Assembly (NCBI GenBank): GCA_026214975.1
Contig: JAOBSW010000478.1
Span: 1-64,000, forward strand
Direction: 5' to 3'
Source of the DNA: Gentiana macrophylla
Taxonomy: Eukaryota; Streptophyta; Magnoliopsida; Gentianales; Gentianaceae
Length of the DNA: 64,000 bases
The notes under the pieces are model-generated. The model did no database searches and was not told where the DNA came from. It worked only from the letters and a program-made list of their open reading frames with translations. Positions within the stretch are counted from its first letter, which is position 1, and the number at the start of each line of letters is the position of its first letter. Positions 45,301-55,094 of this stretch are shown here, piece by piece. The position numbers and the translations under genes were made by a program.

Positions 45301-47973
45301 TATGATTTTCAAAGATCGGAAAATCCCCGTAACTAAGCTCCCACTAGTTTATCGGTTCCAAATCTTTGCCTAACTAGAAATGCTTTGTTCATGATGTTTC
45401 AACGATTATAAAATCTCCGTAACTAAGCTCCTACTAATTTATCGGTTCCAAATCTCGTCTAACTAGTAACGCTTTATTCTTGTTTTTCCAATAAATGGAG
45501 AAACTTCGTGCGATCTATTACACATTTCTAATAATTCGGAAAAACAACAAATCATAAGGCTAAGGCTCCCACTAGTTTATCGGTTCCAAATACCGTCTAA
45601 CTAGCAACGCTTTATGTATATGATTTTCCAATTTTTCAATTTAGAAATTTGTTGTGTAATTACACTTTTAAAATTCACTAAATGAATTTTATCCGATAAA
45701 TCCTATGTCATCTTTTGTAAACTAAGTATGGTCGTCTCTCGCTCAACACGAGTGACACCCGTGACACACTGCACTATGTCACTTAAGTTTTTAAAGGCTC
45801 AAGAGAAAATTTCTTCCGAAAAGTTAACTGCATTTATTGATAATTACAACGTACTTGTTACTTCCACATTTTTAATGAAGTTCTATTTCTAACAGTTCAG
45901 TAGTCTAGAGATTAAAGTTGTAAATAAACATGACAGAAAGTTAAATTCAAAATTAAATTTTCACTACTAGATTTTTATTTTAGGAATAATAAACTATAAA
46001 GTCTATCCTACCATTCCAAGGATTTAATCTCTCACACCTCTGCCGCCACAGGTCACCAAAGAGGCGACGATTAAGCTGAAACAATCTCTCAATGATTAAT
46101 CTTCGAGAATCAAACATCTCACGGAATCGACATCCCGGACCTTAATCACCGATTACCTTCCTTTTCTAGCCTAGATATTTGAAAATATCCATAAAAGAGT
46201 GTGACCTACTATATCGAGATCTCAAAGTACGCCCGAGTATGCCGCCAGGTCGGTCGATGACTCAACGAGTACCAAATTCTATCCTTTCGGAAACCAAGCC
46301 TTGAATTTTGATAGGGGTGAACACCACCCGCAGAGGGCCGAATCAAAGCGGCTCGAGGCGCCACCCTTCTCTCACGTGCTTGCATCTATAGTAGAGGCCG
46401 TGGGGTTGTTTGTCACCTTCCCGCTCCCACTCAATATTTTGAAAAAGTGGTGGGTTTACTAATTACGGTTTTGGCCTTGACAATAAGAAACAATAAATCA
46501 AAGTACTCCGAATAGGTCGGTTATGTAGGCAAGCCTACGCCGCCTTATTCGTTGGAACATATGTGATGATTCAGGCCAATCCGGCAAGAGAAGCCCGTTT
46601 AGCCCGAAGGCTTATCGGCTATGCTATGTCTGTCGAATGCTTGTATGCGAATCATCATCACACGTGGAGGAGTCGATTGAGCGAAGCTCGGTTGAACTCG
46701 CCCAACCATGGTTAGACCATTTCGAACCCATGTACTAAGATTCTCCGATTTCTAAATTGTAACCCAAAGCGTAATCTCGCTTTCATTTAAGGTGGGTTCA
46801 CTCACTAAGCCATCACCGAAAAGCTCAACGATTTATCCAAGTGGGATTCACCGAGAATCCATCACTAAAATCGTAACGATTGACAAAACCGGGTCCTCGG
46901 TTTTTATAATTAGCTACTTATTATTTAACTACCACATATTAAATTAATAAGCATTCATACTAATTATTCGAGTTATACATGCCTAATTTATTCAAATAAA
47001 CTAGCTACATGTATGCATTGGAGTGGAATCATGATATGATGCATGTCATGGTAATTTTCCGGTTATATCACGCAATTTTCGATCATACACGAAAAAATAA
47101 TGGAAAAATAAACACCGAGATGGATCGTTGGTACTTCGTATCTAACCTATTAAAAAAACACAAACCCTAACTAGGGTTTACTATTTTCTAATAAGCTGCT
47201 GCTGCGTATTATCGAAGATCGGAAATCCAAACGAGCCTTGATCGTCATGAAACTTTATGGATCTGTTCTTCACTCCGCCTACTTCAATCTGAACGGTTGG
47301 ATCTTCGTTTCAATGGTCCAATTTTCTCCAGCAATCCGCCGATCTAACTGCTGCATCTGTTAATAACTGCGGCGCAACAGTGTCTTCCTGGGGACGATCG
47401 GGCATCGAGACAAATCCCGATCGACCTTAAATTTTTAGGGCTTGTTCATAACTCCATGGTAGTCGATCTGAACGGTCGGATCTGCGTTTCAACGGTCCAA
47501 TCTCTTCCAGAAATTCGACGAACTCACAGCTAGGGTTTTAATGCCTGCTGTGCTTTTCTGTTACAGCAGCTACTTTATAGCAGAGATCAGACATCGAGAT
47601 CGACTCCGATCGTCACGAAATTTTGAGGGAATGTTCTTCAACTTTTATTCTTCATTCTGACCGGAGGGATTGTCGTTTCAACGGCTCAAACTCCGGGAAA
47701 AAATAAAAAACGGAACAGCAATAAAACAGATCTACTTCTAGGAAATTAAAATTACAAAATTTCCTATACTCATATAAACGAATTTATATGAGTTTACAAT
47801 AGATCTAACGAGTAAACAATATCAACCCCAATCCATCTCTTCAACCACAACAATCACAAGCATACAATCATGATTAAATTCGAATTTTACCAAAAAAAAC
47901 GAAATAAAACATCTAAAACATGCTTTTCCACTCCAAGATCTAAAATTCATATACTTTGATCGTTAGACCAAAG
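42337..47973 (-). other. E3 interior, non-coding
   Basis: It begins with the polypurine tract next to 42336. It shows no gag or pol. Four copies of a roughly 55-bp unit with CCCACTAGTTTATCGGTTCC and a following CTAACTAG lie at 45244-45620, spaced about 90-140 bases. The 47200-47970 part matches the start of the E4 interior (about 63050-63850) in mirrored orientation, and may hold packaging or leader signals. Small frames such as 44214-44471 are unsupported. Confidence 0.6.
45244..45620. repeat. Four-copy spaced repeat in the E3 interior
   Basis: Units near 45244, 45335, 45423 and 45563 share ACTAGTTTATCGGTTCCAAA followed by a CTAACTAG block. They are spaced rather than perfectly tandem. Function unknown. 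Confidence 0.7.
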
Positions 47974-47985
47974 GCTCTGATACCA
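47974..47985 (-). promoter_or_regulatory. E3 primer-binding site (initiator Met tRNA)
   Basis: The minus strand reads TGGTATCAGAGC, a perfect match to the initiator methionine tRNA complement, two bases inside the 5' LTR edge at 47988. Confidence 0.93.
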
Positions 47986-47987
47986 CT

Positions 47988-49813
47988 TGTTAGATGTAAT
48001 ATCGTCGGATCAATCATGGATTGACCCGATTACGCAGCGGAAGGCATCAGATCTAGATCTAAACGAAACAAAATACATAAATAAAAGATCTAAACCTACA
48101 AGGGGGTTTAGGAGCCAACCTTTTTATGGTGCTTAACGCCAAGAACGATAGATCTCCAAGAACACGTATTTGAGAAGCCACAGTCTTCCAACGTGTGTCT
48201 CCCAGCAACACCAGGTGGATGGTGTTTCCCGCCGCCGGACCTCCTTGATACGCTACCGGAATAATCCCGAAGATTATTCCAACTCGAAACCCGAAGAAAG
48301 ATGGCCGAAAATTCTAAGCCTCTTTCTTTGATAATGGCGTGTTATGTTGTGACAAAAGGCTTGGGAGAACTCTCTTTATATAGGAGAGTAAAACTTAACC
48401 TCCAAGGATTAAATAATTAAAAGATAATTATTACATTAATCCTTTTCCAAATAAAAGATAAATATAATATTTATCCCAAACAAATTAGGATAAATAAATA
48501 TATTATCCAATATTCCATGATTTATCATTTAACAAATAAAAGATAAATCACACATTAAATAATTATCCAAGAAAACTAATTCCTTGAATTAATTAAATAA
48601 CCATGCATGCGCACCTTTTTCTAATCAAGTCATGCGCATCTTTCCATTAGTTTTGACCAATTGGGTCAAAATTGGTCAACACACCAATTCTAGTAAATCA
48701 CTAAAAATGTCTTTTCCGTGTATTTAATTATTTAGTCCAACCAAACAATTAATCCACATATCAAATTAAATAGTCCAATCCAACTATTTAATTATAATTG
48801 AGTGCAACGACGAGAAACCTATATGCTATATTAGGAGCCGCGTCGGGGACCACTGACCCATATTAAAGTATTTACAATAAATCGAATAAAATTATTCATC
48901 GCATGCAGAATAATTATATCCAACCTATTAATTCGGGATTACACCACCATAAACCCGAAACCGAACTCTATCGAATATAGATAACTTACACTCAATTTAT
49001 GAGTCGAAAGCGTCACCGATATAATCATTACATACGGATAAATCCTCCATAGATCGTTCACTTTGATTCGAGGATATTTCCGTAAACCCTTCTCGAAACA
49101 TATTATCCTTATTTACCATTAACCCCTAGTGATCAATTAGTTCATAACAAATATAATATGAACTCGGCCGATCGATCGCTTTCTAGGTTAACAAATAAGT
49201 GGAGGCGTCTCATCTACTTCCCGAGGAAGGAATGGATTCCATATTCTGTGATAGCACGAGACCACTCACTCATTCCGAATAGAGCCAACGAAGTGTTGGA
49301 CCACATACTTGAAGTGATCCTTACTAACACATCAAACTCTACCCTAGTCTAAGCGTTAAATGCAGCGTGATCACCTCAGATTAAGATTAATCCATATATG
49401 ATCATCTTGTGATTCGATAAAACTTCTCGATTACGGAATTATATCGAGAACTCAAATCAAATCGGTCAAATTACTATATGATTATCATCATATATAAATG
49501 CCCCACTAGGTACCCTATTACCGATAGTCGGATAAGGCTGTCACACACTAAAGTGTTCAAGCATTAATAGCAAATTAATCATGAGACCCGCACTCAGATT
49601 AATAAACGCTACGGACTAAGTTAATTTTAAGTACATCTCACTAACTCAATCCTCTTGTGTATAGCCATACACTGAGTTATGTGATTACATAAACGAGGTA
49701 CTTAGGGTTTTCAGTAGTGTCTTAATTATAAGCATACATGCATATAATAAGATGAATTATTAATTCTGTCCTAAAACAATTATACAATTGTCTTTCGGGC
49801 ATTACACCTTACA
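47988..49813 (-). repeat. E3 5' LTR
   Basis: 1826 bp. The minus-strand TATA box is TATATAAAG (plus 48374-48382). It is the pair of 40513-42336. Confidence 0.92.
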
Positions 49814-50285
49814 AACTCATCATCGTTAACTTGAGAGAAATCATTTGGAAAACACGGGAATTGATGAAATGCTTACATGCGCGCATTTAGGTAGATAAGC
49901 CATAAGTCGACATATCACGCTCGTGAGAGCACCAGGGAATAAGGCATGCACGGCCGGCGTATTTCAAAACCACGCCGCCACGGTGTCCAGACGCCAGGCC
50001 TTCTTATAGTGGGTGTGGGAGCGACTTGCTCCTTTGAGATGAAGAAGGCACGGTTTTTAATCGCAGAGTAAATGGGACCAAGACACCTCGAATGTAGGCG
50101 AGGTGGTGGCTTCAATGAGAGGTTGTTTCGACAAACCTGTAAAAGAACTCACGAACTATAGTGATGTTAATACGCCAAGGCGCCACGAACAAACGGTCCC
50201 AACCGCCCCACAAGATCTGCTGAATTTCGCCCCATCCTTTACCTTACGCATATTTAAGCCTTTTTCAATAAGGATGGGAGCGTGA
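49814..50285 (-). pseudogene. H accessory ORF a, N-terminal part
   Basis: The minus strand contains HAPILIEKGLN, WGGWDRFVRGALA, INITIVREFFYR and a FHQF/HFINS-like block in shifting frames. They match E2 ORF a (SPILLEKSLN, VREFYSALM, HFINSRVYP). The E3 insertion separates it from the LLLYA block at 40512. Indels and stops show long decay. Confidence 0.55.
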
Positions 50286-51013
50286 GAGAAGTTTGAAAAG
50301 TAGCAATCACGTGCCGTCTCGATGAGCGTAATCTATAATGTTTGGGACATGGTAGTGTTGATTGGGTTGAGAAACAAGCTGAGTCAGTGAACCGGGTGGT
50401 GAAAGGGGGGGTGAAGGGGAGGAGGGGTTAGACATGGTTACAGCAGAAAGGAAAATAGATGGGGAAAATTTGAAGAAGAAAAGAGGGGTAGGGTTTTGGG
50501 AATGGAATAAATGGATATAAATAGAAAGATGAAATCTGCTGATGGAGTCTCTGTCGGCCCAAAAATATCACGTCCGGTGTAGACCAGAATAGTACCGGCG
50601 TATGCCGGGTTGTGTTATGCTTGTGTGTCAGTCTAGGAATCAAAATGATGAAAATAACAGAGTGTAGTCGGTCGGGTGAACCAGAAGAGTAGCGGCATAG
50701 ACCGGAAAAATTCAGCGTACACGCCGTGCTAGACGATAAAAACTATAGATTGTGAATACCGGCGCAAACCGGGATATATCCGGCTTAGACCGGACTGCTT
50801 AATTCACGTACAGAGGCTAAAAGTTTGCAGCAAAGACAAAAATCAAACAAACTAACAACACGGGGATGCAATTATGCTCAAAAATGGAGCATGATTTATT
50901 CATAAAGATCAACACTTGCACTACCCAAAGAGTGCATCAACCAAAAGTTAACCGTGAAAAAGATGCTAATAAATTGTTCGAACCCAACAAGAAACGAAAC
51001 AAAGCAATCCAAC
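50286..51013 (-). other. H spacer between accessory ORFs, with CCGG palindromes
   Basis: No credible gene. Palindromes cluster at 50571-50610 (CCGGTGTAGACC, ACCGGCGTATGCCGG) and 50690-50800 (CATAGACCGG, ACCGGCGCAAACCGGG, CCGGCTTAGACCGG). The corresponding E2 spacer at 25628-26228 carries CCGGATCGGTCCGG. Confidence 0.45.
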
Positions 51014-51511
51014 TTATTTTTCAACAAAATGATAAGAAAGGTAATGAAAAGATTCAAATGTCCGAGTCAGTTTTAGAGTTGTCCATCCTTGATGTCCGAA
51101 TATCCATCCTTGATGTCCGAATATTAAAAACCGTTGGATTGAGGTTTCCCAAAAACTAGACCGGATCTGAGATTGCGGCGACAGACGCCAAAGCTTGTAA
51201 GCGGGCACCGGCGTAGATTGTAGACATGACCACCGACCTTCCAAACCGATGCTACTTAAGCCGGCACTAATGTTGAACCCAGCCGAAGAAGCGGTAACAG
51301 TACATGTACATATGGAAATAAAATCGGGCATACCACCAGGATCTAAGGTAGACCAAGGAAAAGCGTGGTGGGAGAATGCGGGTAGGTGCGATAGATATCC
51401 AAGTAGGCAAAGAATAGGAATCGGTAGACCTTTGGTCAGAGTATCGTAAATCTGAGCATAACCAGGGTTTATATTCCTAAGAAAAGTATGTTGACCCGAA
51501 GACCAATACAT
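51014..51511 (-). pseudogene. H accessory ORF b, C-terminal fragment
   Basis: Open for 165 codons. LPAFSHHAFPWSTLDPGGMP and AGFNISAGLSSIGLEG resemble E2 ORF b (the SIHPMSYPFGS region and FAHITTGMSSMGLDS). A 22-base direct duplication at about 51080-51121 gives the repeated GHQGWIF. The match is weak and based on block order, so confidence is limited. It would be the low-complexity, Ser/Pro-rich tail of the protein. Confidence 0.4.
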
Positions 51512-51610
51512 ATATCATCACCACACCGGACTCTCAAAACCTAAGATGAGAGAGCTGGGCCACCCCGAATGGCAGCCAACTCTGATTCAAGTAAATCGAG
51601 TCGAGCCTCC

Positions 51611-53178
51611 TGATGAGAGTCAACTTTACTATGTTTTGGTGCATGTTTTAACCCCCGTTTATGACACTCTTTGCTTTTTTTGGGTAGTTTTAGACCTTTT
51701 ATGAGGTAAAAACACATTGCGCACTCACTTAGAGGTAATACATCAAATTGATGGAAAACATTATCATTTTACGGTGTTTTGGCCCTATTCGAGCCCTATT
51801 TATCTTGCGGGATTATGCTTGGTATATTGTGCTATGGGAATGCAGGAAATAGGTGACTTGTAAGCCCGGAAAATGAGGCAGGAGACTTAGAGTGGCATAA
51901 CCGAAGCCCGGGGATGGAAATTGACCAAAGATAGTTGTTGCTTTCACCGTATATTCACTTTATCTGCAATTTTCTCTCTGAGACATGCATTTTACGGACT
52001 TGTGGTCTTCACGAAAGTTGTAGAAATTTGAATGATCTTTCCGACACAACTTAAATCAATCAAATCGGAGCTCTACACGCGAAGATATTGCCATTTTACG
52101 AAAGGCCATCGAAGCTGCTCAAGCTGCTGAATCCCAGTGATGTCTCGGCGTGCGCCGAGACACCTCCGGTGCATGCCGTAAACATCGAAAATAGCAGATT
52201 TTTCAGCTAAAAACGATATTTTTAGATCTAATAATATATACATACAAAAACTATTCATTCCCATCTTCTCCCCTTCCCCTTTCCTTCCTTTTTACTCCCC
52301 TAAATCCTTTCTAACCCTCATTTTCCCTTAGATTAGATTTAAATTAGTTTAGTTTCTAGCTTAAATTTCTTCTCTACTCTTGGATTGTATCATTTTGGTT
52401 CTTCTTCTTCCCCAAAGTGACATTGGGTGGTGTAGGAGCTTGATGTGATCCGATTTTTACTATGATTTGGTAATTAATTCTAGTTCTCTTTCTCTTTTAT
52501 GGATTTGATTTCATTCTTTGATTGTTATTTCTTGTTTAATAATGTTTAACTAAACTATATCATAGCCAAACCATGTGATAGTTGAAGAAATCACCCTCTT
52601 GAATTAGACTGTACACCTAGTTCACGACGTCACACACCACTTTTATAAATATATGTTGCGAAGGGGTGTGGGAAAAGGGGTTTTAAGATCGTTATTTACA
52701 ATTGACTGAGTTGTTTATATCGATTGGGTAACGAGGTTTGTCGGTGTAAATCAAGGCGCTCTAGTTCCTTATCTTGTTTGATCGAGTTAAATCCTTAAAG
52801 GCGGACTATTGAACCGGGCAAAGGGTACTAGTTTGTTGCATGGCGTCTAGTACTATCTTAGGAGTTTGCACCCATGAACGAGTCGATATAAGTATTTGGA
52901 TGGTTGGTTGGTAGTTTCCATTCCCAAATAATTGATTAGAGGGGCGAAAGTATTCAATCAGACCGTGATTTGGCTATGTCTCTTTCTCTCTTTATCTCTC
53001 GTTTAAATATCATTTTAGCATAATCAGAACTTGAACGCACTTGATTAACTTAAACTACGTATGAGAACGACTTTGGTACTCGATTGATTCCTCGTTGGAT
53101 ACGAACTTTCTCACTTATATAGTACTTCCGACCCGGTACTCTGCCGGTTAAGGTTGGTCATTACTATTTTGGTCATCA
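51611..53178 (+). repeat. E6 5' LTR (limits inferred)
   Basis: The right limit is firm because the primer-binding site follows 8 bases later; the left limit is chosen for the TGATGA/TCATCA end pairing. It contains a perfect 20-base palindrome at 52142-52161 and a TATA-like TTTTATAAATATA near 52634. Confidence 0.55.
52142..52161. repeat. Perfect GC-rich palindrome in the E6 LTR
   Basis: GTCTCGGCGTGCGCCGAGAC: nine-base arms with a two-base centre; a related TCCGGTGCATGCCG follows at once. Same style as the palindromes in H. Confidence 0.75.
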
Positions 53179-53185
53179 GGTTTTC

Positions 53186-53203
53186 TGGCGCCATTGCCAG
53201 GGA
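53186..53203 (+). promoter_or_regulatory. E6 primer-binding site (Asp tRNA)
   Basis: TGGCGCCATTGCCAGGGA differs at two bases from the E2 site and has the standard short TTTC-type spacer to the LTR end. Confidence 0.85.
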
Positions 53204-53381
53204 ATCAAATCGATATCTTATAAGTCGTTTGAAGACTTAGGCTTAGTCCGTTTTTTTTTCTTCTGTTTTCTTGTTTTTTCTTGATGTTGGATTTCTGTTG
53301 AAGAGTCACACCACCTACTGTGGTGGTGGTGGTGACTGGATACTGTGATTGTGTTCTTGTTGTTCCCTTGAATTGCAGTGT

Positions 53382-54053
53382 ATGGATCCATATGGACATG
53401 AGGGCTCTCCTCCCTACTCATTTGGAGGCTTTAATTATGGTGGTATGAGTTTTGGATTCCAACCATATTATCAGTTCAACCCATACACATCACCATACAA
53501 CAATGAGTGGTGGAGTCCTCCAAGTTCTCAGTTTCAACAAACCGATGCCTATTTGCAATATGCACAACCTTCACAAATACCTTTTCCTCCCCAAAAGAGC
53601 TCCACCGACATCCTCTTGGAGCAAATCAATGAAACTTTGCAAGAGCATAGTCGGGAGTTGAGGGATATTAAAACAAATGCTACTACTCTTCAATCGGAAT
53701 TAAAGAACTTGGAGAACCGTGTAGAGCAATTGATTGAGAAGAGGAAGGTTGAGAAGAGTGCTAAAAATGAAGAAATTTTATTTTCTCCACCGTCAACCCA
53801 TGAGGTAGTCACCCCTCACAAATGTTATGAAGAAGGTACGAAACATGCTACTAGTGAATCATTTATTCCTTCTCATTTGAACCTTATTGAAAAAACTGAG
53901 GTGGTGGATCACATAGAATATGTTGACGTTGTGGTTGAGCCAAAATGTTATTGCTTGGTGTTTGAATCTTTGTTACTTGGCATATGCTCTCGTTCGGGGA
54001 AGTTGAATTCATTGTGTTACATGATGAATTTCTTGAACCAATCTTGGTGGTAG
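53382..54053 (+). CDS. E6 Gag-like protein
   Basis: 223 codons from the ATG at 53382 (MDPYGHEG); an upstream in-frame ATG at 53349 is unlikely because a TTGCAG splice-acceptor-like site lies between. The first third is rich in Tyr, Phe, Gly, Pro and Gln (FGGFNYGGMSFGFQPYY), then a coiled coil at about residues 70-125 (LLEQINETLQEHSRELRDI, LKNLENRVEQLIEKRK), then an acidic tail. The layout resembles the C-terminal half of Athila-type gag, where Gln/Pro-rich sequence precedes a coiled coil with a VxQL block. No zinc knuckle. Probably all that is left of gag after deletion of the core and all of pol; it might still join particles through the coiled coil. Confidence 0.55.
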   Translation: MDPYGHEGSPPYSFGGFNYGGMSFGFQPYYQFNPYTSPYNNEWWSPPSSQFQQTDAYLQYAQPSQIPFPPQKSSTDILLEQINETLQEHSRELRDIKTNATTLQSELKNLENRVEQLIEKRKVEKSAKNEEILFSPPSTHEVVTPHKCYEEGTKHATSESFIPSHLNLIEKTEVVDHIEYVDVVVEPKCYCLVFESLLLGICSRSGKLNSLCYMMNFLNQSWW

Positions 54054-55094
54054 GGATTGAGTCCTTTGTTTTTCTAGCTGTATTTTAAAGGTGTGCTCAA
54101 TTCTTATGATGTGTGTAGGGAGACGCAACGGTTTGCTCTCCTTTGGTATAACTATCCTTAGCATTGTTGGGGGTAGAAAGTAGAACTAAGGACTTTAAAC
54201 TTAGAATGTTTTAGGTAGATGTTTTTATTGTTGTTCTAAATAAAAGTGGATGAAAGTTTTTTTTTAATTGCCATGTTCTTGAAGCTATTAAGCAAAAGAT
54301 GTGCAATTTTTTTCTTTCATTCCACTCGTGCTTTGCTGCTTTTTTTAGTTTATTAATAAGTCGAGCCAATGACGTAAAACAAAGGCGCTCGGGAGAGGCA
54401 ACCCACCATTTCTCTATTTTTTGCTTTAGTTTTTGGTGCTAGGAGTGATCTAGGGTGATACTTTGGGGGATATTGGTACCGTTTTTGAGTGTTTCTTCTC
54501 CGATCCGTTGTTATCATTTTGGCGCATATTTTATGCATGGATGTTTGTTTCACTTGTTTGATTATCTTTTCATCACATGCGCCCTGAGTCGGTTCCCCTT
54601 TTGCTTTCATATGATCGTGTTTATGACTTTGCACTTTTGGATTATATCTCGATATCTGTTGCTTGCTTTTGCACAGTGGTTTGTTCCCGTGCATGCGTTT
54701 TTCTTGGTGTTTTTGTCCCATGGCTTCACGTATTGAGTGGAGCTTTCGTGGATAAGTCATGTACATGGTTTGCACCTCTGCCGGGTTTAGCTAAGCCTTC
54801 TTTCTCCTTTATCATCCACACACCGAGGACGGTGTTGCGTTTAAAGTGGGGGGGTGGTATGCTTTGATATGTTCTTTCTCCTTAGCTTTGATATGTGCTT
54901 CATTGTTTTTACGGCCATTGGGTTGTATGCTTAATGTTCGGTCACTTCTTTAGCAAAATTTGAGCACTTTTTAAATTTTCCATGGTAATGATGTTGCATT
55001 CGTTTGTTGAGCCTTCACATTGATATGATAAATGGTTTAGTGAATGTTTAAATGCATGTTGCTTGGCTTACGACCTTATCTTGTGGGCCGGGAT
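54054..55094 (+). other. E6 3' region: GGCAACCCA block and polypurine tract
   Basis: 54358-54405 carries TAAGTCGAGCC, ATGACGTAAAACAA and GGCGCTCGGGAGAGGCAACC, a block seen after pol in many Athila/Tat elements. ACCGAGGACGGTGTTGCG is followed by TTTAAAGTGGGGGGG (about 54841-54855), the polypurine tract. The two overlapping frames at 54455-54867 are probably chance. Confidence 0.55.

Larger units (their letters stand above)
40513..49813 (-). mobile_element. E3: coding-less LTR element (LARD-like, copia-type signals)
   Basis: LTRs 40513-42336 and 47988-49813 (about 1825 bp) start TGTTAG and end in an inverted match, with TSD AACTC. A methionine-tRNA primer site and the tract CAAGTGGGAGATT, both on the minus strand, set orientation and suggest copia affiliation. 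The 5.65 kb interior has no frame above 90 codons with any family resemblance. Such large retrotransposon derivatives are copied by proteins of other elements. E4 (61256 on) has the same LTR and the same start of the interior, so the family is multi-copy. Confidence 0.85.
1..51610 (-). mobile_element. Host element H: old Athila-like gypsy element, interrupted by E1 and E3
   Basis: Remaining pieces are 1-1016, 39352-40512 and 49819-51610. The first 49 bases end in CA and are followed by a polypurine tract on the minus strand, as expected where the internal part of a minus-strand element meets its 3' LTR. The stretch 790-1010 is clearly similar to 23960-24160 in E2, the stretch at 39668 shares the CTCCCCACTTACGAA start with 24510, and the accessory ORF pieces match those of E2. 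H is therefore a diverged relative of E2 in the same orientation. Its gag-pol would lie beyond 51610, outside or behind E6. That the H sequence ends at 51610 because E6 inserted there is inference, as the other E6 end is not visible. Confidence 0.7.
51611..55094 (+). mobile_element. E6: short Athila-type element with gag-like ORF only (right end not seen)
   Basis: Plus-strand signals in order: LTR candidate 51611-53178 (TGATGA...TCATCA), Asp-tRNA type primer site, one ORF (53382-54053), a conserved Athila/Tat GGCAACCCA motif at about 54399-54407, and a polypurine tract at 54845-54855. There is no pol. It is cut at 55095 by E5. The second LTR is not in view, so LTR limits and TSD rest on internal signals only. 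Confidence 0.65.

Noticed and set aside
51014..51511. 165-codon ORF as a stand-alone gene
   Set aside because: Low-complexity; position and weak block matches make it a fragment of the H accessory ORF.
54455..54867. Two overlapping plus-strand ORFs in E6
   Set aside because: Cysteine- and phenylalanine-rich, no family resemblance, placed where Athila elements are non-coding.
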